Shown here in pieces: positions 56,744 through 64,000 of a stretch of DNA of 64,000 nt (the first letter of the stretch is position 1; each line of letters begins with the position of its first letter). The notes below the pieces were generated by a model. The model saw only the letters and a list, made by a program, of their open reading frames with translations, did no database searches and was not told the DNA's origin. The DNA is from Myxococcales bacterium. GTDB taxonomy: Bacteria > Myxococcota_A > Polyangia > Haliangiales > Haliangiaceae. The translations under genes were made by a program, and so were the position numbers. The stretch is from positions 496,001 through 560,000 of the forward strand of contig JADJGV010000003.1 in the NCBI GenBank assembly GCA_016707895.1, written 5' to 3'.

Positions 56744-58621
56744 TCACGGGCCCTCGGGACATGGCTCGGGTGACCAGCGCGACAGCGGCCGGTACGGATC
56801 GCCACCCGGGTCGAAGAACGTGCCGAAGAACTCCACGTAGTGCAGGCGCAGCACGTGGATGGTCGGGCTGAACATCGCGATCGCGAAGTTGACCAGGTGG
56901 AACACCAGCGCGAACAGCACGCCGATCACGGCGCCGCCGAACGCGCCGACCATCTGGTTGGCGACCATCGCCATCATCACCGACGCGGTGCCCAGCGCCA
57001 TCACGCGCGCGTACGACAGCGCGTGGCCCACCGTGGTGAGCAGCTCCAAGAGCGCGGTCGCGCCCTCGAGGACCACCAGCACCGGCAGCGCCACCAAGAG
57101 CACCACCAGCGCCGGCGTGAACAGCGCGCCGGGCAACAGCTTCATCAGCGTCGCCAGCACCACGCCGATCAGCACCATCATCAGCGCCGCCAGGCCGCGG
57201 CCGGCCGCCTCGCGCGGGTGCCGCCGACGCGCCACCGCCGCGGTCACCAGCCCGAGCACCAGGTGCACCAGGCCGATCGCGATCGCCAGCCCGAGGAACG
57301 GCAGGATGCCCTCGTGGCGATCCATCCACAGCGGCCGCAGCCCCAGCGCCCGCGCGCCGAGGTCGCCGAACAGCTCGCCGAACAAGAGCCCGAACAGCAG
57401 CGTGTAGCCGGCGATCGCCGCAGCGATGCGCGCCAGATCGTGGGCCCAGCCGCGCGCGCCGCCGCGCCACCACAGGATCGCGGCGACGACCGCCAGCATC
57501 GCGCCGTAGCCGAGGTCGCCGACGATCAGCCCGAACAGCATCGGGAAGAACACCGCGACGAACGGCGTCGGGTCGACCGAGCCGTAGCGCGGCAGCGGCA
57601 GCATCGCGGTCAGGCGCTCGAACGGCTCGAAGATCGTCGGGTTGCGCAGCACCACCGGCGCGTCGTCGCTGTGCCACGCGGCGCGCGCCACCTCGGCCAC
57701 GCTGACCCCGGGCACCGCCGCGGTCAGCCGCGCGGTCAACGCGGCCACGCCGGCCGCCGGCAGCCAGCCCTCGACCACGAAGGCCCGCGGGGTCTCGCCG
57801 GCCAGCGCCCGCGCCGCCAGCTCGGCCAGCTCGTCGTGGAAGCCGCGCCGCGCCGCCACCAGCGTCGGGCCCGCGCGCTCCGCCACCTCGCGCGCCTCCG
57901 CCGCGATCGCCGCCAGCCGCGCGTCGACCGCCGCCAGCCGTGGCCGCAGCCGCGCCAGCGCCTCGACCACCGTGCCGCCACCGAGCGCCAGCGGCACCGG
58001 CGCCGACTCGACGTGCGCGTCGGCCAGCAGCCGCTCGACGTCGGCGGCGCGCGCCGCCGGGGCCAGCAGCAGCATCGCCAGCTCGCCGTCGGGCAGGGTC
58101 CGCGCGCGCAGCTCGTGCGGCCCCAGCGTCCGGGCCAGCACCTCGCGCAGCCGGCGCGTCGTCGCGCCATCCCCGCGGAGCCGCAGCAGGTGCACCGTGA
58201 ACAGCCGGCGCGCGCCGGTCTCGCCGATCAGCGCCTCCAGCTCGGCGAACAGCGGCGCGAACGCCGCCAGCGCGGTCCGCTCGTCGGTGAGCGCCTGCCG
58301 CTCGCGCGCCCACGCGGTCGTCCGCCCGCGCACCCGCGCCGCCAGCCACGCGGCCCGCCCGGCGGGCGCCGCAGCGCCGGCCCCGCCCGCGTCGACCGCG
58401 GCGTCCAGCGCGCGCAGCCCGGCCAGCGCGCCGTCGACGTCGGCGAGCGCGCGCTCGAGGTCGCGCCGCCGCCGACGCTCGCGAGCGGACGGCGCGTGGC
58501 GCGGCACGTCGTCGGCCGGCGTCGCCAGGTGCAGCGTCCCGGCGTCCTGCAGCGCCACCAGCGCCTGCGACAGCTCGTCCTTGCGTCCGATCAGCCGGAC
58601 CCGGGCCATCGGGATGATCAC
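56744..58621 (-). CDS. ntpI: A/V-type ATPase subunit I (a)
   Basis: The 625-residue stator membrane subunit carrying the ion half-channels. The soluble N-terminal half (coiled coil, about 1-320) is followed by seven or eight TM helices. Conserved segments are VDPTPFVAVFFPMLFGLIVGDLGYGAML, LLFGELFGDLG, LTTVGHALSYARVMALGTASVMMAMVANQMVG (with the essential Arg of the RxxALG region) and the C-terminal NFAIAMFSPTIHVLRLHYVEFFGTFF. I choose GTG 58621 (MIIPMARVRLIGRKDEL), which gives a GTGA overlap; ATG 58609 is possible. Confidence 0.95.
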   Translation of the reverse strand: MIIPMARVRLIGRKDELSQALVALQDAGTLHLATPADDVPRHAPSARERRRRRDLERALADVDGALAGLRALDAAVDAGGAGAAAPAGRAAWLAARVRGRTTAWARERQALTDERTALAAFAPLFAELEALIGETGARRLFTVHLLRLRGDGATTRRLREVLARTLGPHELRARTLPDGELAMLLLAPAARAADVERLLADAHVESAPVPLALGGGTVVEALARLRPRLAAVDARLAAIAAEAREVAERAGPTLVAARRGFHDELAELAARALAGETPRAFVVEGWLPAAGVAALTARLTAAVPGVSVAEVARAAWHSDDAPVVLRNPTIFEPFERLTAMLPLPRYGSVDPTPFVAVFFPMLFGLIVGDLGYGAMLAVVAAILWWRGGARGWAHDLARIAAAIAGYTLLFGLLFGELFGDLGARALGLRPLWMDRHEGILPFLGLAIAIGLVHLVLGLVTAAVARRRHPREAAGRGLAALMMVLIGVVLATLMKLLPGALFTPALVVLLVALPVLVVLEGATALLELLTTVGHALSYARVMALGTASVMMAMVANQMVGAFGGAVIGVLFALVFHLVNFAIAMFSPTIHVLRLHYVEFFGTFFDPGGDPYRPLSRWSPEPCPEGP

Positions 58622-58971
58622 GGGGCCTCCACCACCTGCGCCGCGAGGCGCGCCGCCACCGCCGCCGCCGCCGCCGCCAGCGCCGCCCCGTCGAGGGCCG
58701 CCCACGCCGCCACCTCGGCCGCCGCGTCGCGCTCGAGCGTCGCGACCCGCGCCGCGGCCGCCGCGTCCAGGTCCGCGATCGCCGACGCGCACGCCGCCTC
58801 GTCCTCGGCCAGCGCCGCCGCGTCGTCCGCGGCGATCCCCCGCTCGGCCGTCGCCACCGCCGCCACCGCCGCCGCCCGCGCGTCGGCGATCGCCTGCTCG
58901 AGCCGCCGCTCGGTCGCGAGCAGCGCGTCGAGATCCGGTTCCAGCGTCGCAACGCGGACGGGCGTCGCCAT
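58618..58971 (-). CDS. ntpG: A/V-type ATPase peripheral-stalk subunit G/H-like
   Basis: A 117-residue Ala/Asp/Arg-rich helical protein (LDALLATERRLEQAIADARAAAVAAVATAE) heading the ATPase operon, where the partner of subunit E is usually encoded. It is identified by composition, heptad pattern and position, since this subunit is poorly conserved. Its stop overlaps the start of subunit I. The longer open frame to 59037 is unlikely because ATG 58971 starts the helix. Confidence 0.78.
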   Translation of the reverse strand: MATPVRVATLEPDLDALLATERRLEQAIADARAAAVAAVATAERGIAADDAAALAEDEAACASAIADLDAAAAARVATLERDAAAEVAAWAALDGAALAAAAAAVAARLAAQVVEAP

Positions 58972-58994
58972 GGCGGTCTTCGTCGGTGCACCGG

Positions 58995-59015
58995 GTGTGC
59001 CAGCGCCTGGCACGC
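58995..59015. other. Hairpin in V-ATPase leader
   Basis: GTGCCAG-CGC-CTGGCAC is a perfect seven-bp stem with a three-nt loop (58997-59013), extendable by a G-T and a G-C pair. It lies 24 bp upstream of the first ATPase gene, without a T-run. Confidence 0.4.
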
Positions 59016-59030
59016 GTGGACGCGATCGCC

Positions 59031-59047
59031 CCCGCATCGGTTGCGGG
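59031..59047. other. Second hairpin between Ni permease and V-ATPase
   Basis: CCCGCA-TCGGT-TGCGGG is a perfect six-bp stem with a five-nt loop, 31 bp after the permease stop (minus-strand reading). It may attenuate read-through or protect a processed 3' end; no T-run follows. Confidence 0.35.
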
Positions 59048-59077
59048 AGCCCCGATCTCCGACGCCAGCGCTGCGCG

Positions 59078-59725
59078 CTACCAGCCGAGGAGCGCGACGG
59101 CGATGCCGGTCACCGCGATCGACACCCCCGCGGCGCTGTCGGCCCAGCGCTCGACCCGGGGGCCGCGGACCCGGGCGACGCCGGCACGCGCCACCACCAC
59201 CAGCGTCACCATCGTGCCGATCGTCGCCAGCTCGTAGGTCACCACGATCGCGACGGTCGCGGACACCGACAGCGCCGCCGCCGCGAACAGGATCGGGATC
59301 ACCGCGACGCAGGGATCGGCCGCGTAGATCGCGAACAGCGCGCGGGCGCCCAGGCGCGCCGGCGCGTGGACGTGATCGTAGTGATCGTGGTGGTGGCCGT
59401 GCAGGTGCGCGCGCGCGTGGCGCAGCCCCCACAGCGCGTAGGCCACGCCGAAGCCGACCAGCAGCACGCCCGACACCGCCGCGGTGTGGCCGCCCAGCAT
59501 GGTCACCAGCCGCCGCCCGGTCGCCAGGCCGATCAGGCCGAGCAGCACCGACACCGTCACGTGGCCCAGCCCGCAGCCCAGCGCCACCCGCGCGGTGCGC
59601 GCCGTCGACCACCGCTGCGCGCGCCCGACCGCGGCGATCGGCAGCCAGTGGTCGGGCGCCAGCGCGTGCAGCGCGCCGACGCTGGCCGCGGCGACCCCGA
59701 GCGTCAGCGCGACCTCAGCCGACAT
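59078..59725 (-). CDS. Nickel/cobalt permease (UreH/RcnA-like)
   Basis: A 215-residue membrane protein with about six TM helices. The helix-1 signature HALAPDHW (His20, Asp25, His26) matches the HAxEPDH-type metal motif of UreH/RcnA/NiCoT relatives, and GLGHVTVSVLLGLIGLATG follows. The cytoplasmic loop at 112-125 is His-rich (HLHGHHHDHYDHVH), fit for nickel or cobalt. Its start overlaps hypB by 11 bp, so import or efflux of nickel for hydrogenase maturation is the natural role; direction is not provable. Confidence 0.85.
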   Translation of the reverse strand: MSAEVALTLGVAAASVGALHALAPDHWLPIAAVGRAQRWSTARTARVALGCGLGHVTVSVLLGLIGLATGRRLVTMLGGHTAAVSGVLLVGFGVAYALWGLRHARAHLHGHHHDHYDHVHAPARLGARALFAIYAADPCVAVIPILFAAAALSVSATVAIVVTYELATIGTMVTLVVVARAGVARVRGPRVERWADSAAGVSIAVTGIAVALLGW

Positions 59726-60461
59726 GGGCCGGCCCCCGCGCCGGGGCGTCCAGCGCCGGCGCCTGCGCGCGCACCTTCAGCGCCGCGCGCCGCGCCGCCA
59801 GCCACGCCAGCCACGCGTCGACGCCCTCGCCGGTGCGCGCCGACACCTGGATCATGCGCGGCACCGGCATCACCCGGGCCAGCCCGTCCTCGATCGCCGC
59901 CACGTCGACCTCCAGGTGCGGCAGCAGATCGCACTTGGTCAGCAGCACCAGGTCCGCGGTCTTGAACATCACCGGGTACTTGATCGGCTTGTCCTCGCCC
60001 TCGGTCACCGCCAGCGCCACCACGCAGGCCGCCTGGCCGAGGTCGTAGATCGCCGGGCACACCAGGTTGCCGACGTTCTCGATGAAGAACACGTCGAGCG
60101 CGCCCCACGGCGCGTCGTGCAGCGCCGCGTGCACCATCTTCGCGTCGAGGTGACACGCCGAGCCGGTGGTGATGGCCCGCGACGGGATGCCGGCGCGGTT
60201 CAGGCGCGCCGCGTCGCGGTCGGTGGCGAGGTCGCCGCTCACCGCGCCCAGCCGCAGCCGGCCGCCGCTGGCCCGGGCGGTGGCCTCGAGCAGCGCGGTC
60301 TTGCCCGATCCGGGGGAGCCCATCAGGTTGATGGCCAGCACGCCCTCGGCGACGAAGTGCGCGCGGTTGTGCGCGGCCATCGCGTCGTTGCCCGCGAGGA
60401 TCCGCTCGTGGACCTCGACCGCCACCAGCTCGCGATCGCCGCAGCCGCAGGTGTCACACAT
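59715..60461 (-). CDS. hypB: Hydrogenase nickel-insertion GTPase HypB
   Basis: The 248-residue GTPase that delivers nickel to the [NiFe] large subunit with HypA. N-terminal metal motif MCDTCGCGD, P-loop GSPGSGKT (48-55), VSGDLATDRDAARL, TGSACHLDAKMVHAAL, FIENVGNLVCPAIYDLG and the guanine motif TKCDLL are all as in HypB. No poly-His tract is present, so storage of nickel may fall to the His-rich permease. The start overlaps hypA by eight bp. Confidence 0.97.
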   Translation of the reverse strand: MCDTCGCGDRELVAVEVHERILAGNDAMAAHNRAHFVAEGVLAINLMGSPGSGKTALLEATARASGGRLRLGAVSGDLATDRDAARLNRAGIPSRAITTGSACHLDAKMVHAALHDAPWGALDVFFIENVGNLVCPAIYDLGQAACVVALAVTEGEDKPIKYPVMFKTADLVLLTKCDLLPHLEVDVAAIEDGLARVMPVPRMIQVSARTGEGVDAWLAWLAARRAALKVRAQAPALDAPARGPAHVG

Positions 60462-60798
60462 CGGGGACCTCCAGCTCGATCCGCTCGAGCACGATCTCGT
60501 CGCCGGCGGTCAGCCGCGCCGGTCGTCCGCACACCGGACACTGCAACGGCGCCCCGGGCGCCAGCGCGCGCGCGCAGCCGGGGCAGCTCCAGGCCGCCGC
60601 CACCGCCCGCACGTCGAGCTCGGCGTCGGCGCACAGCGTCGCCGGCCGGAACGTGTCGTAGGCCGTGCGCAAGAGCTCGACGTCGACCCCGGCCAGCTCG
60701 CCGATCGCCACGTGCAGGCGACGCACCCGGGCCCGCCGCGGCGCCGCCTCCTCGGCCACCCGCTCGACCAGCGCCGCGACGATGCCGTACTCGTGCAT
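60454..60798 (-). CDS. hypA: Hydrogenase nickel chaperone HypA
   Basis: A 114-residue nickel chaperone. The obligatory nickel-binding start MHE is present, followed by the Val/Ala-rich helix and a zinc ribbon with Cys72, 75, 87 and 90 (CPGC...CPVC). The C-terminus (ELEVPDV) is standard. Its ATG shares one base with the stop of the crotonase gene upstream, an extremely tight coupling. Confidence 0.96.
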   Translation of the reverse strand: MHEYGIVAALVERVAEEAAPRRARVRRLHVAIGELAGVDVELLRTAYDTFRPATLCADAELDVRAVAAAWSCPGCARALAPGAPLQCPVCGRPARLTAGDEIVLERIELEVPDV

Positions 60799-61643
60799 CA
60801 GGCGACCCCGAACTGCGGCGGCCGCCGCGCGAAGAACGCCGCCAGCCCCTCGGCGAAGTTGCGGCCGTCGGCGATCCGGGCCAGCTCGCCCAGCTCGGCG
60901 TCGAGGTGCATGTCGAGGCGGTCCATGCCCAGCGCGCGGTTCAGCAGATCCTTGGCCACGCCCACCGCCTCGGTCGGCGCCTCGGCCAGCCGTTCGGCCA
61001 GCGCCAGCCCGGCGGCGTCGATCGCGTCGTCGGGATGGACCGCGTTGATCAGCCCCAGCGCCGCCGCCTCGCGCGCGGCCAGCCGCGGGCTCAACAGCAC
61101 CAGCTCCATCGCCTTGTGGAACCCCACCAGCCTCGGCAGGAAGAACGTCGAGCTCTCGGCGCCGGTCAACCCGGTCTTCAGGTACGCCCACTCGAACCAC
61201 GCCCGCTCCGACGCGATCACCAGATCGCACGCGAGCGCCAGGCCCAGGCCGCCGGCCGCCGCCGGCCCGTCGACCACCGCCAACCACGGCTTGGGCGAGC
61301 GGCGGATCTCGGAGATCGTCGAGTGGATGTACTCGAGGATCTGCTTGAACACCGCGCCGTAGCCGGGGGCCGCGTCGTCGCCGCTGGGCGGCCGCAGGTA
61401 GCCCAGGTCGTCGCGATCGCCGCCGGCCGCGATGTACTTCAGGTCGGCGCCGCTGCAGAACACGCCGCCGGCGCCGCGCAGGATCACCGCGCGCACGCCG
61501 CGATCGCGCGCCAGCTGCAGCCCGGCCCGCCGGAGGTCCTGGGCGGTCTCGACGTCGAGCGAGTTGAAGCGGGCCCGGCGATCGATCGTCAAGATGCCGA
61601 CCGCGCCCTGGTGCTCGACGTGGATGTGCGGTCGCTCGTCCAT
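60798..61643 (-). CDS. Crotonase-fold protein inside hyp operon
   Basis: A 281-residue enoyl-CoA hydratase/isomerase superfamily protein. The CoA/oxyanion-hole segments are present (SGADLKYI at 64-71, GPAAAGGLGLALACD at 126-140), as is the GFHKAMELVLLSPRLAAREAAALGLIN helix region. The two catalytic Glu of classical hydratases are absent: the aligned positions are Gly134 and Tyr154 (EWAYLKTGLTGAESS). It may be an isomerase, hydrolase or other crotonase. It begins 10 nt after hypE with a strong GAGGAGG (61649-61655) and is unexpected between hypE and hypA. Confidence 0.85.
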   Translation of the reverse strand: MDERPHIHVEHQGAVGILTIDRRARFNSLDVETAQDLRRAGLQLARDRGVRAVILRGAGGVFCSGADLKYIAAGGDRDDLGYLRPPSGDDAAPGYGAVFKQILEYIHSTISEIRRSPKPWLAVVDGPAAAGGLGLALACDLVIASERAWFEWAYLKTGLTGAESSTFFLPRLVGFHKAMELVLLSPRLAAREAAALGLINAVHPDDAIDAAGLALAERLAEAPTEAVGVAKDLLNRALGMDRLDMHLDAELGELARIADGRNFAEGLAAFFARRPPQFGVA

Positions 61644-61653
61644 GGGGTCCTCC

Positions 61654-62700
61654 TCAGCAGATCCGCGGTTGCAGCTCACCCTCGGCCTCGCTCAGCAGCC
61701 GTCGGCCGAAGCCGGTGTCGAGCACCACCGCGCCGGGGCGCTCGTCGGTGCACACCCCGATCACCGCCGCCGCCGCGCCCTGCGGGTGCGCACGCAGCGC
61801 GGCCAGCACCGCGTCGACCGCCGCCGGCCGCACGCCCATCACCACCTTGCCCTCGTTGGCGACCACCAGCGGGTCGATGCCGAGCAGCTCGCCCGCGGCG
61901 CGCACCGCGTCGCTCACCGGCACCGCCGGCTCGCGCACCTCGATGCCGACCCGGCTCTTGCCCGCCATCTCGGCCAGCGCGCTGGCCAGGCCGCCGCGGG
62001 TCGGGTCCTTCATCGCCACGACGCCAGCGCCGCCGACGGCCAGCGCCGCGCGCACCAGCCCGTTGACCGGCGCCACGTCGGACCGCAGCTCGATCTCCAG
62101 CGCCAGCTCGTGGCGGGTCGCCATCACCGCCAGGCCGTGGTCGCCGACGGTGCCGGTGACGATCAGCAGGTCGCCCGGCCGCAGCTCGCAGTCGCGCACG
62201 TAGCGATCGGTGATCGCTACGCCGGTGGTGTTGAGCGCCAGCCCGTCGAGCTCGCCCCGCCCCATCACCTTGGTGTCGCCGGTGACCACGGTGGTGCCGG
62301 CCTCGACGCAGGTGGCGCGGATCGACGCCCAGATCCGCTCCAGCTCGGCGCGGGCGAAGCCCTCCTCGACGATCGCCGCGCAGGTCAGGGCCAGCGGCTC
62401 GGTCGCGCCCATCATCGCCAGGTCGTTGACCGTGCCGGCCACCGCCAGGCGCCCGATGTCGCCGCCGGGGAAGAACCGCGGCTTGACCACGTGCGAGTCG
62501 GTGGTCAGCACCAGCCAGCGATGGTCGCCGATCGGGATCACCGCGCCGTCGTCCATCGCCGCCAGCCCGACGCCGCCCGGCACCTCGCCCATGCCGTCGG
62601 CGAAGATCTGCTCGATCAGCGCCCGCATCGCGCGGCCGCCGGCGCCGTACTTGAGGCTGATGCGCTCGTCGACCGGGCGCAGGCGTGCGAGGTCGGTCAT
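61654..62700 (-). CDS. hypE: Hydrogenase maturation protein HypE
   Basis: The 348-residue AIR-synthase-like enzyme that dehydrates the carbamoylated C-terminal cysteine to make the cyanide ligands. It starts with LKYGAGGRAMRALI, has MDDGAVIPIGD and GDIGRLAVAGTVNDLAMMGATP-like sequence with the ATP-binding loops, and ends in PRIC, the required C-terminal cysteine. Its ATG overlaps the hypD stop. Confidence 0.97.
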   Translation of the reverse strand: MTDLARLRPVDERISLKYGAGGRAMRALIEQIFADGMGEVPGGVGLAAMDDGAVIPIGDHRWLVLTTDSHVVKPRFFPGGDIGRLAVAGTVNDLAMMGATEPLALTCAAIVEEGFARAELERIWASIRATCVEAGTTVVTGDTKVMGRGELDGLALNTTGVAITDRYVRDCELRPGDLLIVTGTVGDHGLAVMATRHELALEIELRSDVAPVNGLVRAALAVGGAGVVAMKDPTRGGLASALAEMAGKSRVGIEVREPAVPVSDAVRAAGELLGIDPLVVANEGKVVMGVRPAAVDAVLAALRAHPQGAAAAVIGVCTDERPGAVVLDTGFGRRLLSEAEGELQPRIC

Positions 62701-63848
62701 GGCGTGGCTCCGGCGGCGCGCGGCCGCAGATCGGGACGGCCGCCGTACTGGTGCCAGATGCGGCAGGTGCCCTCGGTCGAGACCATGCACGCCCCGACCG
62801 GCGCGTCGGGCGTGCACGCGGTGCCGAACAACGGGCACGCGTGCGGCGAGCTGATGCCGGCCATGATGTCGCCGCACTGGCAGTGCTGCACCAGCGCCGG
62901 CGGCGCGTGGTCCCACAGCGCGGCCAGGTCGATCTTGAACCGCCGCCGCGCGTCCCACCGCGCGTGAGCGCCGCGCAGCCGCAGGTTGCCGTTGGGCACG
63001 TGGGCGATGCCGCGCCAGCGGCCGCCCATCGGCTCGAACACCTGCCACAGCATCGCCTGCGCGGCGCGGTTGCCGTGCTCGTCGACGCAGCGCGGGTACG
63101 CGTTGTCGACGCGGGCGTCGCCGTCGACGATCAGCTCGACCAGCCGCACCAGCCCGGCCAGCACGTCGAGCGGCTCGAACCCGGCCACCACCACCGGCAC
63201 GCGGTGGCGCGCGACGAACGGCGTGAACACGCCCCAGCCGGTGATCGTCGCGGCGTGGCCGGCGGCCAGGAAGCCCTCGACCCGCGTGCCCGGCATCTCG
63301 GCGACGATCTCCATCACCGGCGGGATGTACTTGTGCGCCGACAGGATCGAGAAGTTGGCCGGCGGGCCGGCCAGGATCACCGCCGCGGTCGCCACCGCCG
63401 TGGTCTCGAACCCCGACGCGAAGAACACCAGCTCCTCCTCGAGCCGCCGCGCCAGCTCGACCGCCTGGGTCACGCTGTAGACCACGTCCACCTTGGCGCC
63501 GGCGGCGCGGGCGTCGGCCAGCGACTGGGCGGTGCCCGGCACGCGCAACATGTCGCCGTAGGTGGCGATGCGCACGCCCTGGCGCGCCAGCGCCACCGCC
63601 TCGTCGACCTCGGGCACGTCGGTCACGCACACCGGGCAGCCCGGGCCCATGATCACCTCGAGGCCCTCGGGGAACGTCGCGCGCAGCCCGAACCGCGCGA
63701 TCGCCTGCTCGTGGCTGCCGCACACGTGCATCACCGCCAGCGGCCGATCGGGTGGGCGCGCCGCGCGGCGCACGTGGTGGCCCAGGGCGTCGACGAGCGC
63801 GCGCGCGCGCACCGGATCGCGGAAGCGCAGCGCCTCGAGGTCGTTCAC
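62697..63848 (-). CDS. hypD: Hydrogenase maturation protein HypD
   Basis: The 383-residue iron-sulfur scaffold on which the Fe(CN)2CO unit is assembled with HypC. Conserved motifs are HVCGSHEQAIARFG, MGPGCPVCVTDVPEVD, ASGFETTAVATAA, GFEPLDVLAG and the late Cys cluster (CQCGDIMAG, HACPLFGTACTP, GACMVSTEGTCR) for the 4Fe-4S centre. It starts at GTG 63848, overlapping the hypC stop (GTGA). Confidence 0.97.
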   Translation of the reverse strand: MNDLEALRFRDPVRARALVDALGHHVRRAARPPDRPLAVMHVCGSHEQAIARFGLRATFPEGLEVIMGPGCPVCVTDVPEVDEAVALARQGVRIATYGDMLRVPGTAQSLADARAAGAKVDVVYSVTQAVELARRLEEELVFFASGFETTAVATAAVILAGPPANFSILSAHKYIPPVMEIVAEMPGTRVEGFLAAGHAATITGWGVFTPFVARHRVPVVVAGFEPLDVLAGLVRLVELIVDGDARVDNAYPRCVDEHGNRAAQAMLWQVFEPMGGRWRGIAHVPNGNLRLRGAHARWDARRRFKIDLAALWDHAPPALVQHCQCGDIMAGISSPHACPLFGTACTPDAPVGACMVSTEGTCRIWHQYGGRPDLRPRAAGATP

Positions 63849-64000
63849 CGCGGCACCTCGGTGGCGTCGAGCTCGCCGCGCACGTCGCCGGCCAGCAGGT
63901 CGTCGGACGCCGAGCGCAGGAGCTCGTCGTACAGCGCCAGCGTGTCGGCGATCTCCTCGGCCGGGATCCGCCGGATCGCGAAGCCGACGTGGTTGAGCAC
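63845..64000 (-). CDS. hypC: HypC, 3' end only
   Basis: The last 51 codons and stop of a gene running off the right edge. The frame reads VLNHVGFAIRRIPAEEIADTL and then an acidic tail. The HVGFAI segment is the standard end of HypC/HupF chaperones, which hand the iron ligand complex to the large subunit with HypD. The essential N-terminal Cys lies outside the window. Confidence 0.9.
   Translation of the reverse strand: MLNHVGFAIRRIPAEEIADTLALYDELLRSASDDLLAGDVRGELDATEVPR

Noticed and set aside
56840..59965. A 1041-codon plus-strand open frame opposite the V-type ATPase and hyp genes
   Set aside because: Arg/Gln/His-rich antisense translation with no domain; the minus-strand frames encode well-defined ATPase subunits. 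Long antisense frames are expected at this GC content.
60798..61643. Plain housekeeping enoyl-CoA hydratase
   Set aside because: Both catalytic Glu positions are substituted and the gene is locked inside the hyp operon, so I keep only the fold-level name.

Overview
The window is very GC-rich DNA (about three quarters G+C by eye). It looks like a chromosome segment of a Myxococcota bacterium, possibly near Haliangium/Kofleriaceae. Three things suggest this: the many exported lipoproteins whose lipobox is followed by Asp/Ala/Gly-rich linkers, a Pkn-type Ser/Thr kinase fused to an AAA module and TPR-like repeats, and signalling genes scattered among housekeeping genes. This is a judgement from protein style; there is no rRNA or marker phylogeny here. 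I see no tRNA, rRNA, insertion sequence, prophage or CRISPR array. Coding density is very high: the longest gap I find without a gene is 202 bp (32316-32517).

Layout. 1-3.7 kb: two small exported proteins, a vapBC toxin-antitoxin pair and a divergent diguanylate cyclase. 3.7-8.5 kb (minus): thiolase, Ser/Thr kinase-AAA-TPR protein and a receiver domain. 8.6-19 kb: mostly exported proteins, including an IgGFc-binding-like protein, a CotH-kinase-like lipoprotein, a GH39-like glycosidase lipoprotein and a barrel-like outer-membrane protein. 19-22.5 kb: a type IIC-like P-type cation ATPase translationally coupled to a tandem universal stress protein. 22.5-32.3 kb: small lipoproteins, LysR regulator, alpha/beta hydrolase, atypical SDR, methyltransferase, upp, a divergent pair of DJ-1/PfpI proteins, a DUF4241 protein and a DUF1232 protein. 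32.5-41 kb: a long Pro-rich protein coupled to glutaredoxin, cysS, a membrane protein, xseA, a degenerate receiver/GGDEF protein and aroE. 41-47 kb: small envelope proteins and ftsQ-ftsA-ftsZ. 47-50.8 kb: ECF sigma factor, TM/Pro-Ala/TPR-like protein and a GxQ-repeat surface protein. 50.9-59 kb: a nine-gene A/V-type ATPase operon. 59-64 kb: hypC(partial)-D-E-crotonase-A-B plus a nickel permease, for [NiFe]-hydrogenase maturation; hypF or hydrogenase genes may lie beyond the right edge.

Working together: the hyp genes build the nickel centre and the His-rich permease probably handles its metal. The ATPase operon begins about 100 bp after the permease, all on one strand with interlocked stop/start codons. 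ftsQAZ supplies division proteins without the usual mur neighbours.

Two sequence-level patterns stand out. Many genes carry a TANNNT (-10-like) hexamer ending only 5-9 nt before the start codon, which predicts widespread leaderless transcription and helped me fix several GTG starts. Aspartate is written GAT almost only when the next base is C, so GATC is strongly favoured inside coding sequence.
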